From: Rhynchopus euleeides
Taxonomy: Eukaryota > Euglenozoa > Diplonemea > Diplonemida > Diplonemidae
NCBI GenBank assembly: GCA_963210315.1
Contig: OY723247.1
Coordinates: 2,480,001-2,544,000 of the forward strand
Length of the DNA: 64,000 nucleotides
Direction of reading: 5' to 3'
Made by a program: the position numbers and the translations under genes
Shown: piece after piece, positions 52,801 through 64,000 of the stretch
Numbering within the stretch: position 1 is the stretch's first letter
Layout: the number at the start of each line of letters is the position of its first letter
Notes under the pieces: model-generated
The model's input: the letters and a program-made list of their open reading frames with translations, nothing else
Database searches by the model: none
What the model was told of the DNA's origin: nothing

Positions 52801-55800
52801 CCTGCGGACGCTGCTTACCGCCTACGAGAAGTTCCACACGATGCACGGTCACGTCATGTCGACAGGTATGCCACTGAAGCCTGAAGGACGGCGCGTCGCC
52901 GACGAGTGGGGGAGGGCCTGCATATGATTTCCTCATCCCTCACCCTGCAGGCGCCCAGCCCGCATGCCGCCTGCGCCTCGTGGCGGGGTTCGCGCCGCTG
53001 TTCCTCGTGCTGGTGAGCGAGGGTGTCCTCGACCAGCTGAAGGTGGAACCCGACATCGAGAAGCTCGACGCCTTCGTACAGCGCCGGCTGCAGGAGCTGA
53101 CCGACGACCATTCGGCGGACATCCTCAACGCCTTTCAGGTGCTGGCGGCGGACCTTGCGGGCGAAGGGCAGCGCGACTGGGAGGCGGTGGTGCAGCGGAG
53201 GGTGGGCCGTGCAGACATCGTGTTCGGCTTCGTGGTGCGGTGCGGCGGGAGCATGCCGGTGGTGGAGGCGTTGCGGGGAAACGTGAAGCAACTGCGGCAG
53301 ATCCGCGACGACAACGCAGACGTGCAGACTATCCACCACGTGCTGCACCTCCTCACCCGCGGCTCGCTGCGCGTGCGTCTCCCGGAAGACGGGTCACCCC
53401 CTGAGTGCGGGGCTGTGGTCCCGCCGCCGCAGCGCCGGCACGACGCCGCCGGCGCTGCGGCCAGCGCAACGCAAGTCAGCGAAGCTGTGCTGCAGGAGTG
53501 GAGGGCGCAGCTGGACGCTGTGGGCGTGGGGGTCGAGGCGGATGCCGATGCGTACAGCGACGACGACAACGACAGCGACGAGTGGATTCCCGTGGATGCA
53601 GACGCGCCGGCGCAGACTCTCCGGCTCAGGACGCCGCAGGACCGCCGGAAGCTTGTGCAGCTCTTCACGCGCACGATAGACGTGATCTCGGACCTGAAGG
53701 AAGTGGTTCGGACATACCAGATGTCGGGGCACCCGAAGTCTCTGACGCGCTTCACGCCGCAGCTTGAGGTGAGCTTTGAAGATGCACACGCTGCGGACGT
53801 GCTGCGGGCGATCCGCGTCGACGTCATCGACGTGCTAAAGGCGGAGCGCGAGGAGTGGGCTGCTGTGACCCTCCCGAGGGCCCGCGAGGAACACCCCGTT
53901 CTGGCGCACCTCCCGCGCGCCGTGCTTGCGCGCTGCGTGGCCGCCGCTGCAGAGGGCGACGCGCGCACGCTGCGCAAGACAGTGGAAAACCTCACGGGTG
54001 CGGCGTTGGATGACGAGGACGTGCAAAGGGCCCTCGGCTCCGCTGCGGAGTCGCTGTCTCCGCCGCCCCCTCCGGGTGCCGATACCGGGGCCGTGCAGAG
54101 CGCAGACACGTTTCTCGACGCGTGCGCCGCCGTCGCCGCCGTCGCTGGGCAGGCTGCGGCCCTCACCGTGCCCGCCACTGTTGAGCGTGCTGCAACAGAC
54201 GCGACCGTCGCCGCGGCGGTGGACTCGCTGCGGCGCTCGGTTGCGCTCGTGTCCCTTCCGGACGAAGACGCAGAGGTGACCGCGGCGCACGTTCCTATCC
54301 TCGCGACCGCCGTTGCCGGGCAGCTCACTGGCCGCATGCCGCACCCGCACGAGGTGCTGCTGTGCGAGGAGGCGACGCCCATCGAGGATGTTGACGACAT
54401 GCTGCACCGCTGGTCGCAGAGCCGCAGTGAAGAGAGCTGCTGCTTCATCATCGCGAATGTCGAGCGCTTGGAGCGCCGCATCGCGTCGCACCTTGCTGCG
54501 CGGCTGCGGAGGGAAGCGGTGGCGGCGGCGGCGGCGCCGTTGCTTGCGTGGGTCTCCGGAGCGTGCCCCCAGGTGCGGGACCTGAAGCCTTTCCAAACCG
54601 AGCTGGACGCGAAGCTGTGCGAGGCGCTGCTGGACCTGGCGCGCCCGGTGTTCGCCCCACTGTTTGGCAGCACCTTCGCAAGCCTGAAGCCGCACGCGGG
54701 GAAGACGCGCTGCGTGATGCGCGAAGTGCGCGAACATGAGCTGTACGCCTCCATCCCGGTCTCAGGGCAGACGACTGTGTTCGCCTTCGTCGAGCTCCTT
54801 GCGGCGACGGTGCGGGAGGCGCAGGCAGCTGGGCAGGCGACGTGCCTGCACATCGACCTCAGCCCAGACGTCGACGTCGTGTTTGCGACGACGATGCTGT
54901 TCGACCTCGTCGTGTTCCGCCGGGTGGTCGGACGCTCCGGCGTGGCGGTGCGCCTGCCAGACACGATGCGCGTGGCGGTGGAGATCGCGTCGGACCCCTT
55001 CCGCAGCGTCGTGCCGCTAGTCGAGCTGTTCGCGCGCAACGTGCACGGGCTCCTCTCCACCGACCGCGTCGCCGTGGAGCTCCGCTCGGGCGCCACGCGC
55101 CTCTACCGGCTGTCGTTCGTGCCGGACGCAGTGCTCAACGACGGCGCGCGGCTGCTCGTCGCCTACGCCGAGGCGCTGCGTGCGGGGAACTGCACGATGC
55201 GGTCGGGAGGAGCCATCTTGCAGGACCCGTTGCCGGCCGAGAAGGCGCTCACAGAGAGCGCGCGCTTCCTGCTGGGTCTCGCGGGGGACGCGCCGCTCCC
55301 GACGAATTTCTTTGCGTTCTTCCGCTTCGCGGCTGTGCAGAGCTCGCACATTGTGGGAACGGCGGGCAACGAGTCTGTCTTCATGTGCGACGACCGGAAC
55401 CTGAACAGGCTGCTGTTCTACTACCTGAAGCTCGCCGTGCAGTGCGCGAAGTGGATGGCGGCGGAGGGTCTGCGGCCGAAAAGGCGCCGCGACGAAGACG
55501 ACGTCGAGCGCTTTGCGGACATGGAGTCGTTCGAGCGGTGGAGCTGCGAGCCGCTGCTCGTCGCCGAGCCGGACAACTACACGGTCTTCTCGCTGGACGA
55601 CCACTGCCACGTTCTGCAAAACCTCACGGCGGGCGACCAGGACGCGGAGTTCCGGCAGTTCATGCAGACGCAGACGCTGCTGAAGGGGGAGGGGCGGTCG
55701 AGCTTGCAGGGCTGCTGCACGCAGGTGTCGGACAGCGAGAAGATCTTCCGCGACTATGAGACGAACCCGCTGCGCGACGTGCTGAACCTGATCAGCCCCC

Positions 55801-58800
55801 ACGGCAAGCTGGCAACGCGCCTCTTCGCGAAGCTGAAGCGGGTCGACGACCTCGCCTCCCGCGCCGCAGAGAAGGAGCGCGAGGCGGTGTACGCGCCGGA
55901 CGCCGCGGCAGAGGTGGGCCTCCTTGAGGACGAGGGCGTGGACGCTGCGTGCGATGGCTACGCCCTGCTGGAGGAGCTGGGGGTGGAGGTGCCCGCGGCG
56001 GAGGACCAGCGCCGCGACGGCACAGCCTTCAAGACAGACGCGGAGCGGTGGCTGAAGTTGATCTTCGGGACGCGGGACGCGATCGACAGGCCACCGTTCG
56101 TCCTCCTGGTGGACCTGCTGGTGAAGATCGTGTCGATGAAGCTGCGTGTGGTGTGCGGGCTTCCTGTCCTTTGGGTCGGGGAGTCGGGGAGCGGCAAGAC
56201 GATCGCAGTCGAAGTGTTCGCACGTGCCTCGACAGGGCATGCACCGTACGTCGTCAATGTGAACGGCGGGGTGACCCCGCAGCGTCTGCTGGAGTTGCTG
56301 CGTCCCGCAATCGACGCCGCCCGTGCGCACCCAGAGCGGCGCGTGGTGGTGCAGCTGGACGAGGTCAACACGATGCAGGACATGTGGACGGCCAAGCAGG
56401 CTCTGTGCGACCGCTTCGTGCTCGGGGAGCGCATCCCCGACAACGTGCTGTTCGTGGCCATCATGAATCCCATCCGGAGGCGCAACGCCGAACAGCAGGC
56501 CACACACGACGCGATCGACTCCCTCGGCGGCTTGAACTACAGCGCTACGGTTGCCCGTGCAGCGTCGTCTGCGCAGGACGAAGGGGAGCCGGTCGCCTCC
56601 AGCGCACCGTCGTATGTGTACCAGGTGAACCCCACCCCCGACAGCATGATGGCCTATGCATGGGACTTCGGGTCGGCGGCTCAGCGGATGTCGACGCGCG
56701 AGGAGGCGATGCAGGTGGTCGGGGATCGCACGCCGCTGCACTTCGCTGCACAGGCGGAGGTGTCGGACGAGGTCCTCTTTGCGGAGGTGACGCTCGACTG
56801 GGTGGTGCGCGTGAAGCTGTCGGTGGACGAGCCGCTGTGCAAGGCGTTTCTGCGGGCGCAAGACCGCGAAGGGAAGCAGTCACACTGGCGCGCCTTCCGC
56901 TCCATCGTCTGCGCCATGCTCAGCACCTCGCAGCGCTTCGTGCGGGGCGTGTTCCGGGGTGACCGGAGCGTTGTGAGCCTGCGCGACATGGTCCGCACAG
57001 TGAAGTTCATCCCGTTTGTGCTCCGCATGATCGAGACCCGCGCTGCGGTGCGCGGGGACCGCGAAGGGCGTTCTCCGTTTGCAGATCTGACGCAGGCCGT
57101 CCAGGTGGCCTTCATCCTCGTCTACCACCTGCGTCTCGACGTGGCGGGCAAGAGCCGTTACCTCAGCGAGCTGCGCGCCGCCTGGGGAAACGAGCGCCGG
57201 CACTTCGACGACATCAGCAATGATTTCATGGCGGTGCCTGCCGGCAGCCCGCAAGAGTTGTACGCCGCGTTCGACGACCTAGCAGAGTACTGCTGCGGGT
57301 GCCTCCCGGTTGACGACGGGCTGGCGGTGAACGAGGCGCTGAAGGAGAACGTCCTGTCGATGTTTGCCGCGTTCATGACGCAGCAGGCGCACTTCATCGT
57401 CGGACGCGCGGGGTCATCGAAGACGCGCTCCGTCGAGAGCCTCATCCAGGCCACCGACCCGGGGGTCACGTCCGAGCGGTGCCGCTTCTTCCGCGAGTTC
57501 GGCGTCCGCTTCCAGAAGTTTGTCCTGCAGTGCTCGCGGAACACGGCTCCGGGGGACGTGCTGCGCGTGGCGCAGGCCGCTGCAAAGTACCAAGCGTCGC
57601 GCCAGGAGGAGGTGCGGTGCATCCTTGTGCTCGAGGAGGTCGGGGTGACGATCGGGTCGAAGCACAACCCGCTGATGATGCTGCACGCGCTGATCGACTT
57701 CGGGATCCCTGCCGGAGGCGCGGCGGGCGCGGGGCTCGTGAGGCTGCCAATCTTGGGGGTGTCGAACTGGATGCTCGACGGGTCGAAGATGAACCGCGGG
57801 ACGATCGTCCACCGCGGCAACCCCAGCGTCGCGGACCTGCTGCTGACGGCGAAGAACCTATCGCCGGAGGAGCTGCCGGACCTGGCGCACTTCGCGGAGG
57901 TGTTCCACAGGTACATCCTGAGCACCGGGACGTCCGAACAGCTGCGCACGTACCGCTGGTTCTACGGGATGCGCGACTTCTACAGCTTTGTCAAGACGCT
58001 TGTCGATCTGCGCAGTCGCCGCCCCCCGCAGCGCGCCGCGGGCGCCGTGAACACGGCTGCCTTTGAAGGGGAGTGGGAACGCGAGTTTGTGCTCGTAGAG
58101 TCCGGCGCGAACCGGCGGGCTGCGAGGGACGGCCGGCAGGTGCATCGGCACCTGGTCGCGTGGGCGCTGCGCATCGCCTTCGGGGGGCTCCCGTCGCAGT
58201 GCGAAGAGGCGGAGCGCGAGCTCTTTGTGCGGCTGCTTGGCAGCTTCAACGTGCCCGAGAGCCGCGCGCACTACGAGTGCGACAGCGACACGACCCCTGC
58301 GGCCATTGCGTCTGCCATCGCGGCGCGGGAGCGCGGGGCGGGGGAGGCCGCTGCGGCGGTGCACCGCCAGCCGACGTGCAGCGTCTGTGCGCTGCTGCGC
58401 TTCGAGACGGCGCTGAGCTGCAGCGAGCGGCTTCAGGAGGCGAGGGACGGCAGCGGGCAGCGCACAACGCCCCTGGCAGAGAGGTGCCATCTGTTCGGCC
58501 GGTTCGCAGCGTCGTACGAGAAGCAGGTGAGTTGCGGGACGTTCGACGGGTCGCTGGACGCGCTGCTGCCGCTCGACGCGGAGGTGGTGGCCTACGCGCT
58601 GTCGAACCCGCAGGCGCGCCACCTGCTGCTCTTCACTCGCGACAACAGCGCCCTGCGGCTGCTCTTCGACATGGGGTTCGTGGCGCCGCAGCGCAGCACA
58701 GTCATCTTTGGGTCGCCTTCGGGCGGCTTCGTGTCGCAAACGACGCGCAGCGCTGACCTGGCAAAGGTGAAGGCGTGCCTCCGCTGCGGCGGCGTCCTCG

Positions 58801-61800
58801 TCCTCGTCAACGCGAGCCACTTGTACGAGACGATCCTCGACGCGTTGAACCTGAACTACAGCAGGGAGGGCACAACGTTCCGCACGCGCCTGCCCACCGC
58901 AACAGGGTACTCGGAGTCGGTGCGGATCGACCCGCGCTTCCGCTGCGTCGTGCTGTGCGAGGAGGCGTTCGCGACAAGCCTGCTGCCGCCGTTCATCAAC
59001 AGGTTCATGAAGGCACGCCTCAGCTTCGCGCGAATGCTGACGGTCCCGCAGAGGAACAAAAGCCGCGACCTGGAGGAGCGCACGAACCTCGTCGTTGCGG
59101 CGGAGCCGGCCGCGATTGGCGGTCCGGAAGGACGTGTGCCAGCCGCAGCTGCGGGCGCAACGGTTAACCTTCTGTCCCTCGTTGTCCCCGGGTTCTCCAA
59201 CGAGACGCTCCCCTCGGCAGTGATACTCGCAGACGCGTCGCTCCACCAGCGCGCCGCTGCGGCCGCGTCGGCGGGCGCGGCGGAGGACGCGGACGGCGAG
59301 GGGAAGTTTGCGGTGGAGGGCCGGCTGGCGTGGTGCGCGTCACCGTGGGCGCTTGAGCGGGTGTACAACGGCCTCGCGAGCCTCCCCGGTCTCGACACGG
59401 AGCGCAACCGCGCGGTGGTTGCTCTGGTGCAGAACCGGATGCTCAACTTCGACGGAGCACCCCGGACACACATGCTGCGGCGGGACGCGTACGACGCGTG
59501 GTCGCTGAACCCGGACGCGCAGCACTTCTTCGTCAGCACCGAGCAAATGGTCGTTGACTTCGCCGTCGTCGCGCGCGAGGTGGAGTGTGTGCTGGCACAC
59601 ACAAACGGGTGGGATGAGCCGCCTATCGACTGCGAGGTCATCCGCCCGTCCCCCGACCACTGGGCGCTCGACTTGGGTGCCGAAGGGTCGGATGTCATTG
59701 TCCGGCGGATGCTCCGCGAGCTCAGCGAAGCTCCGGGCGCCGAGGGAACGGCGTGCGCCGTCGCCATCCTCTATTTTGACGCCACGGTGGCGTCGCCCGC
59801 GGTGGACGGGATCATGTTCGACATTTCGCAGAGGCAGCTGGACGCAGGGCGGCACGTCGTCGTCGTCGCGCTGGCGCAGACGCAGCTCGACGCGGCCGGC
59901 CGTTTGGACGCGTCGTACAAGCTGACGTTGGTTCCTGACTGGGTGCAGCTGCACGTCGACGAGGTTGTCCCGTCGTACCAACTGGATGTGTCTCTGCACG
60001 AGCTGCGCACGCGCCACGCCGCGGGCGGCGATCCCTGTGAGTTCGCGCGATGGGGTGAGCAGCTTCTCCGCGAGAGCGCCCCCCGCCTGGCGCAAGATGT
60101 TGCCTCCGTGCACGACAGCGTCGCCGGCGCTGCCCATAGCGGCCCGCTTCACGCGGGCGACGTGGTCGCGCTGCTGGACCTGCCGCATTTCGCGACGATG
60201 TGCGACGCAGCGGCGCATCTTTTGCTCCGCGATATCGACGCGCTGCGCAACGGGCGGTGGGTTCGCCTTGCCCTGCAGTGTGCAAGCGAGGCGGGGTCGC
60301 TCCGCCAGAGCCTCTGCCTCTTCCTCGCCAGCGTGTGGTCGCGGTGCCTTGCCTGCCTTTTCGCGCCTGTGCTCAGCGCCGGCTTCGTGAGCGACGCTGT
60401 GGCGGCGGCAACCTGCGACGGCCACAACCACCACCACGCCGTGTTCCGGCTTGCCGTGTTGCCCGGGCTTCTGGGAGCGACCAGCGCGGACGCGCTGGGC
60501 GACGCGTCGGTCAAGATTCCCGACGCGGTGCTCGACGTGTCTGCGCCACTGCGGCAGGCCGCTTCGCTGCCGCTCCTCACGTCCGTGTGGCAGGCGCAGC
60601 GGCTGCAGCGTGGTGGGTTCCCGCTGCTTGGGTGGGTGGCGTCGCAGGTGTCGCGTGAGGCGTCGCGCCTGCGCGAGGGCGAGGCGCTGTCGGCCAGGGC
60701 GCTGCGGCCGAACCTCCTGCAGGCGGTCGACAGGCAGCCGCGCGAGTACCTGGACGGCGTGTTGCGCCGGCTCGTCGAGGTGCACACATCGCAGGCTGCG
60801 GGGTTCGACGACATCGTCCGCGCGGTGCTGAACTTGGCAGTCGCCACGTCGGGGACGGTGTGCCTGCACGCGGGTAGTGTGCACGGAGACGGCGAAGGGC
60901 ATGGCGACGAGCATGGCGACCTGCGGCTCAGCTTCTTTGTGCACGAGTACCACGCGCGCCGCCCGGACATGTTCGCCAGCGTGTGCGCGGCGGTCGAACA
61001 CGTCGCCGCTGTCGGCTGCGAAGATAAGATGCGCCGCCTCGCGGCCGCCTCGCAGGCGGAGGCAGCGAAGTGGACGCAGCGGCAAGTCGCCGACACGCTG
61101 TTGACGCACGCGGTCACCGTTGGCGCGATGCCCAGCCTGCGACGCGTCGTCGAGTCGTGTTCGTCCGACGGCTGCGGGGCACACGTCGACCCCACGCTCG
61201 ACGGCACGGGCGACGACTTGGAGGCAGACGAGGGTGAAGACGCGGGCATGCAGTGCGTCTTCCTCTGGCCGGTCGAGGAGGCTGTGGCTGCTGTGGCAGA
61301 CGGCGACAAGCCCTTCGCAGCCGCGGTCGCCGCCGAGGGGCGCTGCGGGGTCGTGGAGGCTCTGCGGGTGGTGCTTGACGCGACCCAACACGCGACGGAC
61401 GAGGCGAGGCTGATCCTTGTGTCCGAGCTTCTGTCCCCGTCGGACGGCCGCGCCTGGAGAGATGCACCCTGCGCTTTCAAAGCACGCGACATGTTTGCGG
61501 ACACGCTGGCTGGGCTGCACGGCCGGGAATGCTCCGAGCTGTGGCGCGCCACTCTCGCACGCTACTTCGTCGTGCACTGGCTTGCCGCTGAGTCGCTGGG
61601 AGCTGACAGAGACGACGCAGATAACGTGCCGGCGTTGTGGGACGCAGAGGAGGTGGTCGGCGGGTGCGGCGGGCCGGTCGAGCTCGTGCGCACCGTTGTG
61701 TCGCTTGTGTCAGGCAGCGTCCCCGTGCGCGGTGTCCCTCCGCTGGAGACGCTCGCCTCCGAAGCGTGGATGGGCAACCTGCGTGACTTGTCTGCGGGCC

Positions 61801-64000
61801 ACACGCAGTCGCACGTCGCGGAGCCTGTGATGTTCGGGGTTCTGGCAGCCGCCGTCTCCCGCCTGGGCTGCTCTCTGCGACACGTGAGGAGCGGTGCGCC
61901 GCCGCCGGCTGCGCCGCTCGCGAACCTTCCGCTGTTGCGTCGGTGTTTGGACAGCGCCCTTCGCGAGTGCAACGGCCGCCCGCTGCACGAGATGCTCCTC
62001 GTAGCCTTTCTGCGCGCCCTGTCTGTGGGCGGCGCCGACAGCGACCGTGCACGAGTGATCCTCAGGGCGGAGCTGCAGCACCCGGATGCGTCTTCGCTGC
62101 TGCCCGACTCCCTGTGCGAGGCGGGCATTGCGAAGCGCTTCCTCAACCCGGCGAAGCTATCGGGTCCGCTGGACTCGTTTCCCCAGTTCACCCCTGCGTA
62201 CAGCTGCTTCGAACGGAGTCAGGACAGTGGGGTGCTCGAGAACGCGTGGCAAGAGTTCAGCCCCGCGGCTCGTGCTGCGGTGCTGGTGCTTTGCCCGGCA
62301 GACCGCAGAGGCGAGGATGTGTGGCAAAGAGCTGCGGCGACTTTGGCGCCGGACCACCACTTTGGGCGGTGGGTGAGGGATGCTGCACAGGCGTCAGACC
62401 CCGTGGGGTTCGAGGCGGCGGATGTGGACGATGTCAAGCAACTTGTTGTGCACGCGCAGATCATGATGCTGGCTGCGGATGGGAGTACGTGCGGCGTGGT
62501 TGGCTTCTTCGGCGACATGGCTCGTAACACGTACAACCCGGGCGGAGAGTACCCGTGCGTGGCTGATTCACTTGAGGCAGACAGCATCTTGAACGCGCCG
62601 GGTGGCACGTACGTGTACACGTGTCCGAACGGGCACCACTACACCACAGACGCGTGCGAGAATATCCAGCAGCAGCGAGGAGCTTGCGCGTTCGTTGATG
62701 CTCTGACGGGGCAACGCTGCGGTGCTGTCATCGGTGGCTCCGCCTACGGAGTCCCCCTTCCGGGGAACCATCGTGTCGGTTCTGTGGACGATCTCCGCAA
62801 CCGTGCCCACGTGTTCCACAAGACAACAGGGTACGCGAACACCGCCCCGATGTCGGACGCGCACCTTCCGCGTGGCATGCAGGCGCACGTGTTCTACTCG
62901 TGCAGAGTGCTGACGATCATTGCCCTGCTGTGCTCCCGCACGGTGGCCCCGACTGCTCACCACCGTGTGGACTACTGGGTGGATCTGCGGGGCGCCATTG
63001 GCGACCTTCGCAACTGCCTGTTCCGCGAAGCCGAGCTGAAGGCGGCAGTCACGTGGCTGCACGCTCTGCTTGCCGTGTCGTTTGACCCCGACGCAGGCAA
63101 CACCGCGGCGATCACAGGTGGCAGGAGCGCCCTTGAGCAGGAGTTCAGCCGGCTGGCGGGGCCGCCCACTACGGCAGGGGACCTGCTGCGCAGGTTCGAG
63201 GAGCTGCGCGCGCAGGGCCTAGCTGCGTCTGACGCACTGCGGGACCAGATTGCGCTCACGGATGCGTATGTCGAGGAAGCGACGAAGGCTGAGGGCACGC
63301 CGGAGTGGCAGCTGCGGGCGTTCGAGTACTGCGGCGGAGAAGACACGCCTGCGAACGCGGCGGATGCGGCGCTCGACGACGCAGCAGCGCGGTCGGCGCT
63401 CGTTGCCGCCGTGCGGAGATGCCTTCCGTGCGCCTCAGAGCTCCGTGCGCGTGCGTTTGTCGCATTGGTGAAGTTCGTCGACGGCCTCACAGCTGCGGCG
63501 GAGCGCAGCGCTCTCACCCCGCAGCAGGCGCAGACGATGACCATGGCCGGCTTCGTTGCATCAGACGACCACGCGGAGCTCCGAGGCTGCTGGGAGGCGC
63601 TGCAGGAGGTGGGGCCGAACCACCTCGTGCGGCACGTGAGGCGGTACAACTGCACGAACGTCGAGGAACAGTTCGCCCACGTCGCAGAGCTCCCGGATAC
63701 CTGCTCTGTGGCGCACTTCCTGCCGGCGGCGGAGAACGAGGGACTCTTTGCGAAGGCGCTGTACGGTGGACTTGGTGAGGACAACAGGCCTGCGGCGCTC
63801 GCGCCCGCGCAGAACGAGCTTGTCCGCGAGACCCGACGGCACCTCGGGCTCGGTGAGCCCCGCGAGGCGGTGGCCGTGCCCGCGGAGGTGTCGCCGCACG
63901 ACCTGCTCTGCGTTGCCGGCTCCGTGCCGGAGATGCTGCGCCGGGTGATCGCGCCGTTCACAAGCAACCTCCGGCGCGCGCGCGTCGCAGACGAGCTGCT
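49874..64000 (+). CDS. giant RNF213-like AAA/RZ-finger protein (3' end outside window)
   Basis: Exon 1 is 49874-52865 and exon 2 is 52951 to beyond 64000. The intron of 85 bp is GTATGC...CAG. Exon 2 stays open for 11,050 bases, giving at least 4,680 residues (human RNF213 is about 5,200). ATG 49874 sits in aaaATGg. Residues ~45-150 may be a carbohydrate-binding (CBM20-like) domain. The first ATP-binding AAA module has Walker A GESGSGKT at 2074-2081, Walker B D2134-E2135 in VVQLDEVNT, and sensor N2170 in IMNPIRRR. The second has GRAGSSKT at 2482-2489, E2559-E2560 in LVLEEVG and LMMLHALID, followed by family signatures GVSNWMLDGSKMNRG, YGMRDFYSFVK and LLPPFINRFMKARL. An RZ zinc finger has C4222, H4226, C4233, C4243 and C4254 in TCPNGHHYTTDAC...CGAVIGG. 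No RING-type Cys/His cluster is visible. Animal RNF213 is an E3 ligase active on lipid droplets, pathogens and LPS. Confidence 0.9.

Noticed and set aside
53135..61577. Very long minus-strand open frames (for example 53135-55096 and 59340-61577)
   Set aside because: They are antisense shadows of the giant + strand gene. High G/C at third positions removes stop codons on the opposite strand. The + strand has family motifs; these frames do not.

Overview
The window is nuclear DNA of a GC-rich unicellular eukaryote, probably a flagellate. Genes carry short GT-AG introns whose donors almost all begin GTA. The proteins are eukaryote-specific: a Ski2-type exosome helicase, an ARL2BP/BART-domain protein, an ADPRM-type phosphodiesterase, a PIG-O-type GPI ethanolamine-phosphate transferase, a membrane receptor with a cyclase-like domain, and an RNF213-type giant AAA/RZ-finger protein. 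All protein genes found lie on the + strand, and most have a pyrimidine-rich stretch ending in AG a short distance before the start codon. That fits spliced-leader trans-splicing and a euglenozoan such as a diplonemid, but the taxon is inference.

Layout. 1-8.7 kb: the 3' end of a proline-rich protein gene; a two-exon gene for a Q/P-rich protein with a SEA-like double repeat; a 1.15-kb inverted-repeat element; and a four-exon gene for a Met/Gln-rich protein. 8.7-35.8 kb: a gene-poor, transposon-rich block with many C/G homopolymers. It holds (i) a 952-bp hAT deletion derivative with a perfect target duplication and a relic transposase C-terminus; (ii) two ~0.8-kb copies of a second TIR element, each with its own 9-bp target duplication; (iii) a 3.3-kb hAT element with an intact 775-codon transposase and dense palindromic subterminal repeats; (iv) a 1.5-kb TA-flanked element directly abutting it; and (v) a second copy of the 1.15-kb element, inverted relative to the first.

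35.8-64 kb: a compact head-to-tail + strand array with gaps of a few hundred bases or less. The order is Ski2 helicase, BART-domain protein, ADPRM-like enzyme, PIG-O-like enzyme, cyclase-like receptor, an unresolved small membrane protein, and a giant gene running off the window end with at least 4,680 codons. The giant protein has the two ATP-binding AAA modules typical of RNF213 and an RZ zinc finger, but I see no RING finger before the RZ finger.

The array genes do not form one obvious pathway; they look like housekeeping genes in a directional cluster. The most notable items are the RING-less RNF213-like protein with an expanded RZ finger, the potentially active hAT element, and two families of foldback-like elements sitting at TA dinucleotides inside long G/C runs.
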